Assembly: GCA_038396625.1 (NCBI GenBank)
Contig: CP121688.1
Location: 2,728,001-2,792,000 of the forward strand
Direction: 5' to 3'
DNA: 64,000 nucleotides
DNA from: G038396625 sp038396625
GTDB taxonomy: Bacteria; Bacillota; Clostridia; Peptostreptococcales; Thermotaleaceae
The position numbers and the translations under genes were made by a program. The notes under the pieces were generated by a model that was not told the DNA's origin, did no database searches, and worked only from the letters and a program-made list of their open reading frames with translations. Within the stretch, counting starts at the first letter, position 1. Every line of letters begins with the position of its first letter. Shown here one piece after another: positions 16,907 to 24,314 of the stretch.

Positions 16907-17782
16907 CTAAAATAGTTTCCCAAGGGTTTCAATAATTTCAACAAACATAACGGATAGATACATCATCAAGAAGCAAAAGAGCATGGCAAAGGAATATTTC
17001 CTTATCTTTGCCGGTCTTTTCATGGCGATTGTCTTTAATCGTTGTAATTCTAATTGTTTCAAATCATGGGACAGCATTTGAAAATACACAACACCATCAT
17101 CACCTCTTAGTACACCAATAAGCCCACGAATCGTTTCAGACAACGATGGGCTGTTGAGCCTTGCTTCCATTCTTGTAAGGGCTGATTCATAGCTTCCTGA
17201 CTTCATGTCTGCCACGGTAATCTCTAGCTCATTTTTAAAACTCTTGCCCGCATTTTGTTTGTACGTTTCTAAAATATTAAGCACATTTCGATTGGCTTTT
17301 AATTCCTGAGATAAGGTAGAAACAAAACGTGGCAATTCAAACTCGATATCTTCTCTTCTTTTTCTGACAGCTTCATCAGCACTTCGGATTTCTTTGAAAT
17401 AAACTGCTACTGCTAAAAACAATATGACTGGAAATACCATAGGGAAAATAAATAAAGCAGGGATTATAAAAAGTAGCATCATCCCCGCTTTTAGCCAAGC
17501 TCTCGCAACAAATGTTTCTGGTGAGAGCTTTATATTTGCTGATTTTAAAGTCGCTGTAAGTCTTCGTCTGCTGTAATCCGTAAGACGGACTATTTTAGAT
17601 AATCTGATTGCCCATTCATTGATTAGCACTTCAAGATTCTTTGATTTTTTTCTTTCCCTTTTATCTATGACGTGAACCGCTTTAATAGCTCGTCCTGAAG
17701 GCAATTTTAAAACATCCTTCAAAATCAGATACACACCTAAAGAAAAGGATATCGAAAATAAAAGTAAAATTTGTATCATCAT
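16907..17782 (-). CDS. tadC: TadC-like inner-membrane pilus assembly protein (T2SS-F family)
   Basis: This is a type II secretion system F-domain protein, the membrane platform on which the TadA ATPase acts. Hydrophobic segments lie at the N-terminus (about 1-20), in the middle (about 100-135) and at the C-terminus (about 265-285), separated by helical cytoplasmic parts. I place the start at ATG 17782 (291 residues), with GGGGG just upstream. A frame open to 17887 would overlap tadB by 95 bases and lacks a ribosome site. It lies 10 bases after tadB, the usual Tad order. Confidence 0.84.
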   Translation of the reverse strand: MMIQILLLFSISFSLGVYLILKDVLKLPSGRAIKAVHVIDKRERKKSKNLEVLINEWAIRLSKIVRLTDYSRRRLTATLKSANIKLSPETFVARAWLKAGMMLLFIIPALFIFPMVFPVILFLAVAVYFKEIRSADEAVRKRREDIEFELPRFVSTLSQELKANRNVLNILETYKQNAGKSFKNELEITVADMKSGSYESALTRMEARLNSPSLSETIRGLIGVLRGDDGVVYFQMLSHDLKQLELQRLKTIAMKRPAKIRKYSFAMLFCFLMMYLSVMFVEIIETLGKLF

Positions 17783-17792
17783 ATCCCCCTTT

Positions 17793-18722
17793 CTACCTTT
17801 TGTATTCCACAGGCTTAGATAATTTAACGACGGCTGCCAATGAAACAAATATGACGATGCCACAGACTGCCAGTACAAATTTACCAATGCCTGTGAACAT
17901 CAATGTATGGTACCAATCTTTATTGAGCATATACATGAGTGGTATGTTGCCAACTAATAATATTGCCATGGTAACAAATTCTTTAATTGGTTCATACAGA
18001 AGATAATCAAGTTCAGCTGAAACCATCCGCATATCTGATAATTTAGATACAATAGGTGTCAGCGTACTTTTAAGGTTTTTATCTTCCTGACAGTCAATGA
18101 GCGCATCTACCCACTCGTGAAATACTGAACTTTCTATTTTGGGTTTTAAGCTCTCAAGTGCCATTTTTGTATTGGCATTAATCAATTTCGTTTGTGTTAA
18201 AAAAGCATGAAACACATTCTGAACCGGTGGATTGATATAGTTTACGTTTTCTTCTATAGCTGTGATAATACTCTCACTTCTTAAATAAGATGTTGTAATG
18301 ACTGATAAAGCTGTTTCCAGTTCACTATTTAATCCCTTTTTCCATTTTGTCGCTGTAAATTGGACGTACCAAAAAGGAAGTAGTGAAAACCCAATAGCTA
18401 GTACCGGCACAAGGAACATATTCGCTAGTGTAATGGCAATAAAAAAGCCGATGGTCATAAATACAAGTGAGAGCATGACGATCAGCATAAATAAATTTTC
18501 TTTATTGGTCATTTGTAATACATGTTTGGTTTCATCAATAAGCTTTTTCAGTCCTTTTTTCTTTTTCTTACTGGTTAATGCTTTGATTCTTTCATTTAAT
18601 GCCTGTTCCTTTTTAGCTCTCTTTTTTAGAATATCCGTTGCCATATCAAAGAATGAAAGTCCAAATGTAACAAAGAGACCTATAATCATGGCAATAAATG
18701 CGATAAACAATAAACTATTCAT
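17793..18722 (-). CDS. tadB: TadB-like inner-membrane pilus assembly protein (T2SS-F family)
   Basis: The 309-residue protein has an N-terminal helix (about 3-25), a basic cytoplasmic segment (AKKEQAL...SKKKKKG), paired membrane helices (about 80-125) and C-terminal helices (about 230-300). This is the pattern of TadB, partner of TadC in the pilus platform. I use ATG 18722, which has GAGGTG 6 bases upstream. The first GTG at 18731 lies nearly on that site. It overlaps the end of the ATPase gene by 8 bases, so translation is coupled. Sequence similarity between TadB and TadC families is weak, so the B/C labels rest on gene order. Confidence 0.82.
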   Translation of the reverse strand: MNSLLFIAFIAMIIGLFVTFGLSFFDMATDILKKRAKKEQALNERIKALTSKKKKKGLKKLIDETKHVLQMTNKENLFMLIVMLSLVFMTIGFFIAITLANMFLVPVLAIGFSLLPFWYVQFTATKWKKGLNSELETALSVITTSYLRSESIITAIEENVNYINPPVQNVFHAFLTQTKLINANTKMALESLKPKIESSVFHEWVDALIDCQEDKNLKSTLTPIVSKLSDMRMVSAELDYLLYEPIKEFVTMAILLVGNIPLMYMLNKDWYHTLMFTGIGKFVLAVCGIVIFVSLAAVVKLSKPVEYKR

Positions 18723-20058
18723 GGATATCACCTCGCTTAAAACGTTTTAATAGGCTACTTGGCATACCGTTTTCTAGAAGTCTTTTCTCAAAAGATGATG
18801 ATATGTCATTAATCTTTTCATATTTCCCAATGATCTTAAGTTTGCCATCTACAAGAGCATTATCCGTTACATTGAATTTATAAAGTGTTCTAATTTCTCT
18901 TGAGCCATCCTCTTTAATCTCGCATTCGGTAATTTCCATGATATGCCTTGAGTTGTCTTCTAGCTTCTTTGAAAAAGCAACAATGGGAAAGGCTTCTGTT
19001 ACCAGATTATAAAGGGTTCTTTCATCCATATCATATCGCTGTTTACAAAGGGTTACCATTCGATAATAGGTAGCAATACAAGAGCTGGCATGTATCGTAG
19101 TAGTTACCCCATGCCCTGTCCTTGCCGATTCCTGAGCGAAAAAGGCTTCTTCCGACTTCATCTCAGCAACACAGATATAATCTGGGTTAACTGTAAGTCC
19201 TGTTTCAAGCAATTTAACCATGGTAATATTCTGTTTTGGATCATCACTATGTCGTGTTACGGTGTGGATAACATTGTTGATAACTTCACCTTTTTCATTT
19301 TTCTTGACTAAATTAAACTCTCTTGTACCGTTTTCAATGGTATATAACCTCTTATTATCCGGTAGTGTTGAAAGAATCCAACTCATGAGTGTCGTCTTAC
19401 CGCTAGATGTCGCTCCGGTGATACAAAGACTTTCACCATATCGGTGTGCCAGCGATAGGAAATCTAGCATTTCCTCACTTGCTGTATTCTGTCTGATGAA
19501 ATCCTCTTTGACCAGTTTCTTTGGATTGACGATACGAATAGATACAGCAACACCAATAGCCGGGTCAATAACACCTTGTCCTAAAACTGTGATTCTAATA
19601 CGCTCCGATAAATGACCTACAACAATGGGCTGTGACTGGTCAAGAATCATACCACTTTTATGAAGCAGTCTTCTAATAACATCAATGGCATGCCTTGGTG
19701 AATTAAATGTTTCTTTTATAGGTAAAATTTCGCCATTTGAATAAGTGACCTTAATATCATTCCATGCGTTGATATTTATTTCTTCTATGTCACTACGAAA
19801 CAGATACTTCGTTAGAAATGAATACTCTGCCATTTCTGAGTATAGAGTTTCTACCAACTCGTCTAGGTTCATATCTTCAACCGCTAAAGAATAATCCATC
19901 AGATACTTGGTAATATAGGACTTCATCTGTTCTTTTTGCTTTTCACTGTCATGGGATATTAAAATTGCATATTTCCCTGATATATATTCCTGCACTTCAT
20001 GAAGGATATCAGAAAAATCTCGGATATTCTTTGCTGATTCTAAAAACACGCCACTCAT
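18715..20058 (-). CDS. tadA: TadA/CpaF secretion ATPase
   Basis: This 447-residue ATPase of the VirB11/CpaF superfamily powers extension (and in Tad systems retraction) of the pilus. I see an N-terminal domain (about 1-190), Walker A GATSSGKTT at 215-223, the Walker B-like AEMKSEEA near 295, and the conserved GHGVTTTIHA that follows. Known VirB11 has no long N-terminal domain, so CpaF/TadA is the better fit and agrees with tadB and tadC next to it. It starts directly after the TadZ-like stop, with GGGAG 10 bases upstream. It could also serve the type IV secretion system, which lacks another VirB11. Confidence 0.92.
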   Translation of the reverse strand: MSGVFLESAKNIRDFSDILHEVQEYISGKYAILISHDSEKQKEQMKSYITKYLMDYSLAVEDMNLDELVETLYSEMAEYSFLTKYLFRSDIEEININAWNDIKVTYSNGEILPIKETFNSPRHAIDVIRRLLHKSGMILDQSQPIVVGHLSERIRITVLGQGVIDPAIGVAVSIRIVNPKKLVKEDFIRQNTASEEMLDFLSLAHRYGESLCITGATSSGKTTLMSWILSTLPDNKRLYTIENGTREFNLVKKNEKGEVINNVIHTVTRHSDDPKQNITMVKLLETGLTVNPDYICVAEMKSEEAFFAQESARTGHGVTTTIHASSCIATYYRMVTLCKQRYDMDERTLYNLVTEAFPIVAFSKKLEDNSRHIMEITECEIKEDGSREIRTLYKFNVTDNALVDGKLKIIGKYEKINDISSSFEKRLLENGMPSSLLKRFKRGDIHE

Positions 20059-20892
20059 CTACGCATCACTCCCTTTTTTGAGAAAAGCAATTTTAAGTTT
20101 GTTTTCCTTTTTCTTTTCCTTTTTCTTTTCTTTTTTCTCATGATCATCTTCACCAAAGAACAACATGTCCATAAGGCTTTGGAGTTGCTTATTGTATCCC
20201 TCGCTCTTTTTATCTGTTAGTGTTTCAAAGAGTCTCGCTTCTAGTACTTGTCGTTGAAGTTCCTCACTATAATCCAGTTCATTCTGAATGCCACCAAAAC
20301 GATTCCCAACAATATCTTTAGGCATTTCTGGTTTCACATTGGATAATATCTTAGTATGATTTGCCAGGTTGTATTTTCGCTCTTCCAATAAAGGTAACGA
20401 AGCGTCATAGAAACTAATGGCTTTTAAGTCTGGTGATATTAAACGAATGACTTGATCTGATAATTCAAGTGCACCTCTTGACAGTAAATCATGGTGAAAC
20501 TGACTACTGCAATCCACAATAATGTGATCTGCAAGATGCTTTAACAGAATGAAAAAATCAAGAACTCTCTCTTTCCCATAGTCTGCATAAGTTCGAATAT
20601 TCTCACCATGAAGATAGCTTAAAATACTTAAGTTTTTGGTATTCTGGACTGGAATGCACTTTTTCAAAATATTTTCCTGTGAAATCTGAATAGAACACAA
20701 TAACGCTCCTAATGACTGATCCTTTGTTTCTGTAAAGGGAAGCACCGTATGAATAGCCGGAGTGAATGGATTTGCCATCACTAATATGACACTTTTATTT
20801 TTTTTAACCAGTTCATTTGCAATCTTAATGCTGAGAGTAGTTTTTCCGCTATTGGGATTGCCCCATATAGCAATGATTTTATTATTCTTCAT
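20059..20892 (-). CDS. TadZ-like P-loop ATPase
   Basis: A 277-residue MinD/ParA-like protein. It starts MKNNKIIAIWGNPNSGKTTLS, with a proper Walker A (GNPNSGKTT at 11-19), and a switch segment HIIVDCSSQ near 145. The C-terminus is a long Lys/Glu-rich tail. I place the start at ATG 20892, which has GGAGGAA 7 bases upstream. An upstream frame exists but would lie inside the preceding gene. In Tad loci the slot between CpaB and TadA is held by TadZ. The conjugation operon thus has two MinD-type proteins: this one with an intact P-loop and one at 5665-6672 without its lysine. Confidence 0.78.
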   Translation of the reverse strand: MKNNKIIAIWGNPNSGKTTLSIKIANELVKKNKSVILVMANPFTPAIHTVLPFTETKDQSLGALLCSIQISQENILKKCIPVQNTKNLSILSYLHGENIRTYADYGKERVLDFFILLKHLADHIIVDCSSQFHHDLLSRGALELSDQVIRLISPDLKAISFYDASLPLLEERKYNLANHTKILSNVKPEMPKDIVGNRFGGIQNELDYSEELQRQVLEARLFETLTDKKSEGYNKQLQSLMDMLFFGEDDHEKKEKKKEKKKENKLKIAFLKKGSDA

Positions 20893-21730
20893 CGTTATCT
20901 TCCTCCAATTGTTCCCCAACTTCTTGGCTAGTTCCTTGTACCTCATCTTCTTGATTGGTAACATCGGGTTCATTTGCATCCTTTTGCGCTTCATCAATAC
21001 TTTCAGATAATATTAACTTCTGTTCATCCAAGAACTTATCTGCATTTTCCTTTGTACCACGATACACAAAAACCACATGAATTTTACCCTTGGCTTCCAT
21101 TTCTGCAAGGAGTTTTGCTTGTTCATAGGTTGCCTTTAATGTCACTGTAACCGGTAATTCTTTATCTTTTTCTATTGCTTCTCGATCTATTTCATATTCA
21201 TCTGTATCAAGACCCGTTCCGGCTGTCACTGCTAGCACCTCTACATATTGAAGTTCCGCAGGACTTACTGTTTCTCTCATATCTCCAAAATCAGAAGCCA
21301 TAACAGTAACAATATCCCCTGGTTCTAATTTTCCTGACAACCCAGCAGCAAAGCTTTTAATGCTGACAGATATGGCTCGTTCACTACCATCAAAATCCGT
21401 CAAATACTCATAATTTACAAGCGGTTTACTTGAAATCTTAGAATTTAAAATATAGTCACCTGTATGAAGTTCTGTTAAGGCATAACTACCGATGATGTTT
21501 TCTTCCTGACGTAAAACTGTATGTGGCAGATTATATCCACCAATTTCAACCGTTTCTATCATCTTTGATGTAATTCGCTCACCCTTTTGAATATTCTCTG
21601 TTACTCTTGCGATCGATACCTTCTCAGAAATCGCCTGATTGAATAATGGGGTCAATCCAAAACAAATAATAAGAGATAGCACGATACTGGCTATCCCTAG
21701 AACTGTCCTGTTTCTTAATATTTTTTTCAT
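20882..21730 (-). CDS. CpaB/RcpC-like SAF-domain pilus assembly protein
   Basis: RcpC/CpaB proteins are membrane-anchored periplasmic or wall-side parts of Tad systems. The 282-residue protein has one membrane helix (about 8-30), an SAF domain beginning VTENIQKGERITSKMIE (about 40-110) and an RcpC-type beta domain to about 235. It ends in an acidic tail. The SAF segment RVTENIQKGERIT and LHTGDYILNSKIS are typical. The start has GGAGG upstream. It overlaps the TadZ-like gene by 11 bases. Monoderm Tad systems lack the secretin partner RcpA, and none is seen here. Confidence 0.83.
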   Translation of the reverse strand: MKKILRNRTVLGIASIVLSLIICFGLTPLFNQAISEKVSIARVTENIQKGERITSKMIETVEIGGYNLPHTVLRQEENIIGSYALTELHTGDYILNSKISSKPLVNYEYLTDFDGSERAISVSIKSFAAGLSGKLEPGDIVTVMASDFGDMRETVSPAELQYVEVLAVTAGTGLDTDEYEIDREAIEKDKELPVTVTLKATYEQAKLLAEMEAKGKIHVVFVYRGTKENADKFLDEQKLILSESIDEAQKDANEPDVTNQEDEVQGTSQEVGEQLEEDNDEE

Positions 21731-21757
21731 TACTTGTATTCCTCCTGTCTTTTCTTG

Positions 21758-22198
21758 TTATTTTACTAGGAAATAGGCTATTAAACAGCCTGCTCCTAGA
21801 TATGGGGCAAGGGGTATATTTTTAATCACCTTTTTATTTCCAATCACGCTATAAGCGAAATGAATGATAATCGCAAGCATTAGTCCAAGAATACTTGCCA
21901 TATATCCAGCTTCCAAGCCTAAGCAAAAGCCACAAGCACCCATGAGCTTAATATCACCACCACCTATGCTGTTTTCTTTAAGAAGTGCCATTATAAAATA
22001 AGGCAAAGGAACAAGCATCAGCCCTAATACTGCTGATATAGGTTCAATATCAATCAATCCAATAAGAATGATTAGCACAGGTATATGATCCGGTATTGTT
22101 CTTGTCTTGAGGTCAATCATGGCAGCATAAGTTAATAGCATGATGAAGGATACCAATTGAACAATATGAATGTACTGCATCATATCAATCCATTTCAT
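21758..22198 (-). CDS. A24-family prepilin peptidase (TadV/CpaA-like)
   Basis: This 146-residue membrane protease cleaves the leader of prepilins. The two catalytic aspartates are visible: Asp29 in YAAMIDLKTRTIPD and Asp82 in the GGGDIKLMG motif. About six hydrophobic segments are present, and the short, methylase-free size is that of TadV/CpaA. I use ATG 22198, which has GAGG upstream. A longer frame to 22279 would lie entirely inside the preceding gene. It overlaps that gene by 14 bases. Its substrates should be the G-E-G-x-x-D proteins encoded at 16503 and 28990 and perhaps the TadE/F-like one. Confidence 0.86.
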   Translation of the reverse strand: MKWIDMMQYIHIVQLVSFIMLLTYAAMIDLKTRTIPDHIPVLIILIGLIDIEPISAVLGLMLVPLPYFIMALLKENSIGGGDIKLMGACGFCLGLEAGYMASILGLMLAIIIHFAYSVIGNKKVIKNIPLAPYLGAGCLIAYFLVK

Positions 22199-22841
22199 AG
22201 CCATCATCCTCGATTGCTTGATTTTCCTCTGTAGTTCTTGCCAAATCCATAAGACTATTGTTAACTTCTTTTTCGACAATCCCTAAATCATTCGTTGATA
22301 CACTTTTCAATTCAGAAGCTTTATAAACCTTATCTAGGATGTTTTCAATAGGGATAAGATTTTCAAAATACCTCTCAGTAAAATCAAACTGATCATCATA
22401 TCGAAAGATACTGTAGGTCTGCATTTTTACTGTCATTTCTGTAATCAATTTAGGCATATCATAAGGTGACTTTTGCTTGAATTCTTCAATAAATTGCTGA
22501 TATTCTCTTTCTACTTTTTTATGAAGAATACTTTTAAAATGTTCATAGTAAAGACATGTCGTATAGTCTTTAATGAAACGCTTATGATCAACCTCTTTTG
22601 TTAAATAACCGGAATCCACATAGAAATCATACATTCTTTCCAGTGGCTCATCTTGATTTACCATCAGTCCAACAATATGCTCTGGAATGTGTTCTTCCAA
22701 AAACCATTTTCTAATGGCATAATGGACACTCTCAGCGGTCATATAGTTTTCACCTGACCTTAAATCATAATTTCCATCTGAAATAACTGCTAGCTCCTTA
22801 CCCATCTTTGATAACACTTTTTCTTTATTAATTGCTTCCAC
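22185..22841 (-). CDS. Conserved-looking protein of unknown function, transfer operon
   Basis: I do not recognise this 218-residue protein. It is acidic, mostly helical, has no membrane segment and no enzyme motif I can see. Short regions around AIRKWFLEEHIPEHI and YDMPKLITEMTVKMQ suggest a folded domain. The start is GTG 22841, 7 bases after GGAGGT. An ATG at 22856 would overlap that site and the PrgI stop codon. It is tightly packed between prgI and the prepilin peptidase gene, so it is probably a cytoplasmic accessory to the secretion or pilus machinery. Confidence 0.6.
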   Translation of the reverse strand: MEAINKEKVLSKMGKELAVISDGNYDLRSGENYMTAESVHYAIRKWFLEEHIPEHIVGLMVNQDEPLERMYDFYVDSGYLTKEVDHKRFIKDYTTCLYYEHFKSILHKKVEREYQQFIEEFKQKSPYDMPKLITEMTVKMQTYSIFRYDDQFDFTERYFENLIPIENILDKVYKASELKSVSTNDLGIVEKEVNNSLMDLARTTEENQAIEDDGYEMD

Positions 22842-22846
22842 TTGCG

Positions 22847-23170
22847 CTACCTCCATTCATCTTGATATTTGTAAGGATAATATTTTTGCGACCTGGCAAA
22901 GCGAACCATAAACCCGACCTGATCTACTACTGAAATATTGGTATGGTCTTTCGTCAACATCATGACGCTTCCTGCAATTGCAACAAGAATGGTAACAATA
23001 CTTACCACCGTATTCTTAAAAATCAGGTAATACATAATATCAAGGATGCCAACGACTATGGTTACCATAATGGTTTTTAATAACTCTTCTTTACCGAACC
23101 CATCAAAAATCTCAACCCTTGTTTTCAATCCTTGTGGAATATACAAGGGATTCTTTTTTCTTTCTTCCAT
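22847..23170 (-). CDS. PrgI family membrane protein (VirB3-like)
   Basis: The 107-residue protein has a charged N-terminus (MEERKKNPLYIPQGLKTRVEIFDGFG) and two membrane helices (about 33-52 and 55-75), followed by a cytoplasmic tail ending YYPYKYQDEWR. This is the PrgI pattern seen in Firmicute type IV secretion systems, comparable to VirB3. I place the start at ATG 23170, 5 bases after GGAGG. It overlaps neither neighbour by more than a few bases, and lies beside the TrbL/VirB6-like gene as usual. Confidence 0.84.
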   Translation of the reverse strand: MEERKKNPLYIPQGLKTRVEIFDGFGKEELLKTIMVTIVVGILDIMYYLIFKNTVVSIVTILVAIAGSVMMLTKDHTNISVVDQVGFMVRFARSQKYYPYKYQDEWR

Positions 23171-23181
23171 ACGCACCTCCA

Positions 23182-23391
23182 TCACATGTAATAGCTCATG
23201 ACTAAATCTTTAATCTGCCATATGCTTTCTGCTAAGACATAAAAGATTACTGTGTTTTTCATTCTCTTTTTATAGCTAGCACCTTGTTCTTCATCAATTC
23301 CTATATGAATAAAGCAGTGAACGACTCTCAATACTGCTCCTACACGAATTAAAAGGATGAAAGCATCAGCCATTTCTTTTAATAGATCCAC
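23182..23391 (-). CDS. Small membrane protein of the transfer operon
   Basis: A 69-residue protein with two weak hydrophobic segments (about 8-25 and 46-65) and a charged loop IGIDEEQGASYKKRMKN between them. It starts GTG and stops inside the ribosome-site region of prgI, so it is translationally coupled. I do not recognise a family, but the slot between VirB6-like and PrgI genes in these elements often carries such a small helical-hairpin protein. Confidence 0.58.
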   Translation of the reverse strand: MDLLKEMADAFILLIRVGAVLRVVHCFIHIGIDEEQGASYKKRMKNTVIFYVLAESIWQIKDLVMSYYM

Positions 23392-23406
23392 TGCCTCACC
23401 ATCCTT

Positions 23407-24246
23407 CTATTTTCTAAATACTGCTTTTCCCATCTGGTATATTCGAGCAGTTGAGTAAATTCGGTTCATCATGCCACCACCACTGTTTCCACTTGAAACG
23501 ATCAAAAATTCCTGTAAGAACTTCGGTGTCCTTAAGGCTAATAACAGAGCTGCTAGTCCCCAAAACACATGGGCATTGAGCATTAATGAAACGCCAAGTT
23601 TTGCTAGTACAATCTGTACCAAAACTGCTGTTGTACTTTGAAAGAACTTTTGTATATAGGTTCTAAACACACCATTGTCTTGATCCATTAATCCCACACA
23701 AGCTAGGGGAAGTCCTATTCTAAGAATCAGAATTTCAAGTCCTCTTGTTAGGAACTGTATATACAGCATAAAGAAGCAGATGAAGAAGATGATGGACACA
23801 ATACCTGTGAAAATCCCTGCGCTAGTAATACCGGTAATAATGGTACTAAAATCCGTTGCCATATCATTAGAGACAGTGGTAATTAATTCATTGCTTAAGT
23901 CTTCAACAATTTCTGACAACCAGTCATATAATGTTGGAAAACTAATGGCGATGGCAAGTGACTTAAAGAAACCTGTAAGTAGCATAATGGGTTCAATCTC
24001 TGCATCACCTTCCGTCCATAAAATGTACCTCTCAAAGCCTTTTTTTAGAAATTTTAAGACAATCAGTGAAACACCAAATGAAAAGAAAATATCAAATATT
24101 CCACTTATCCCACTAGTTCCAAGAAGTGTATCCATATAGTCTTCTGCATGAAGGGCAATGGGAACAAGGCCATCTAAGAGTGTATTTGCATATGCCAAAC
24201 AGCCTGTTAATATTGCTCCAATTAATAGCATGATGACATACTCCAT
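23407..24246 (-). CDS. TrbL/VirB6-like polytopic conjugation channel protein
   Basis: VirB6 and TrbL proteins form the inner-membrane channel of conjugation systems. This 279-residue protein has about six hydrophobic segments, spread from residue 3 to about 250, with a central region DYMDTLLGTSGISGIFDIFF and the segment FLTRGLEILILRIGLPLACVG, both typical of the Firmicute version. The start has GGAGG 9 bases upstream. It is the first gene after the large surface-protein gene, from which a hairpin separates it. Confidence 0.83.
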   Translation of the reverse strand: MEYVIMLLIGAILTGCLAYANTLLDGLVPIALHAEDYMDTLLGTSGISGIFDIFFSFGVSLIVLKFLKKGFERYILWTEGDAEIEPIMLLTGFFKSLAIAISFPTLYDWLSEIVEDLSNELITTVSNDMATDFSTIITGITSAGIFTGIVSIIFFICFFMLYIQFLTRGLEILILRIGLPLACVGLMDQDNGVFRTYIQKFFQSTTAVLVQIVLAKLGVSLMLNAHVFWGLAALLLALRTPKFLQEFLIVSSGNSGGGMMNRIYSTARIYQMGKAVFRK

Positions 24247-24264
24247 CGCTTCCGACCTCCTTTC

Positions 24265-24302
24265 AGAAAGAGTGGCCTAAGAATAACTTAAGCCACTTTC
24301 TT
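24265..24302 (-). terminator. Hairpin between SLH protein gene and TrbL-like gene
   Basis: AGAAAG-A-GTGGC-C-TAAG (24265-24280) pairs with CTTA-A-GCCAC-TTTCT (24287-24302). The T tract after the minus-strand 3' arm is weak, so it may be a partial terminator or an RNA processing/stability site that lowers or separates expression of the large upstream gene. Confidence 0.5.
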
Positions 24303-24314
24303 GATATTTTCTTT

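Noticed and set aside
16907..17887. Longer tadC start at 17887
   Set aside because: It would overlap tadB by 95 bases and has no ribosome site; ATG 17782 directly follows GGGGG.
20893..20997. Longer N-terminus of the TadZ-like protein
   Set aside because: The extra residues lie inside cpaB in another frame, and the GGAGGAA site belongs to ATG 20892 ahead of the P-loop strand.
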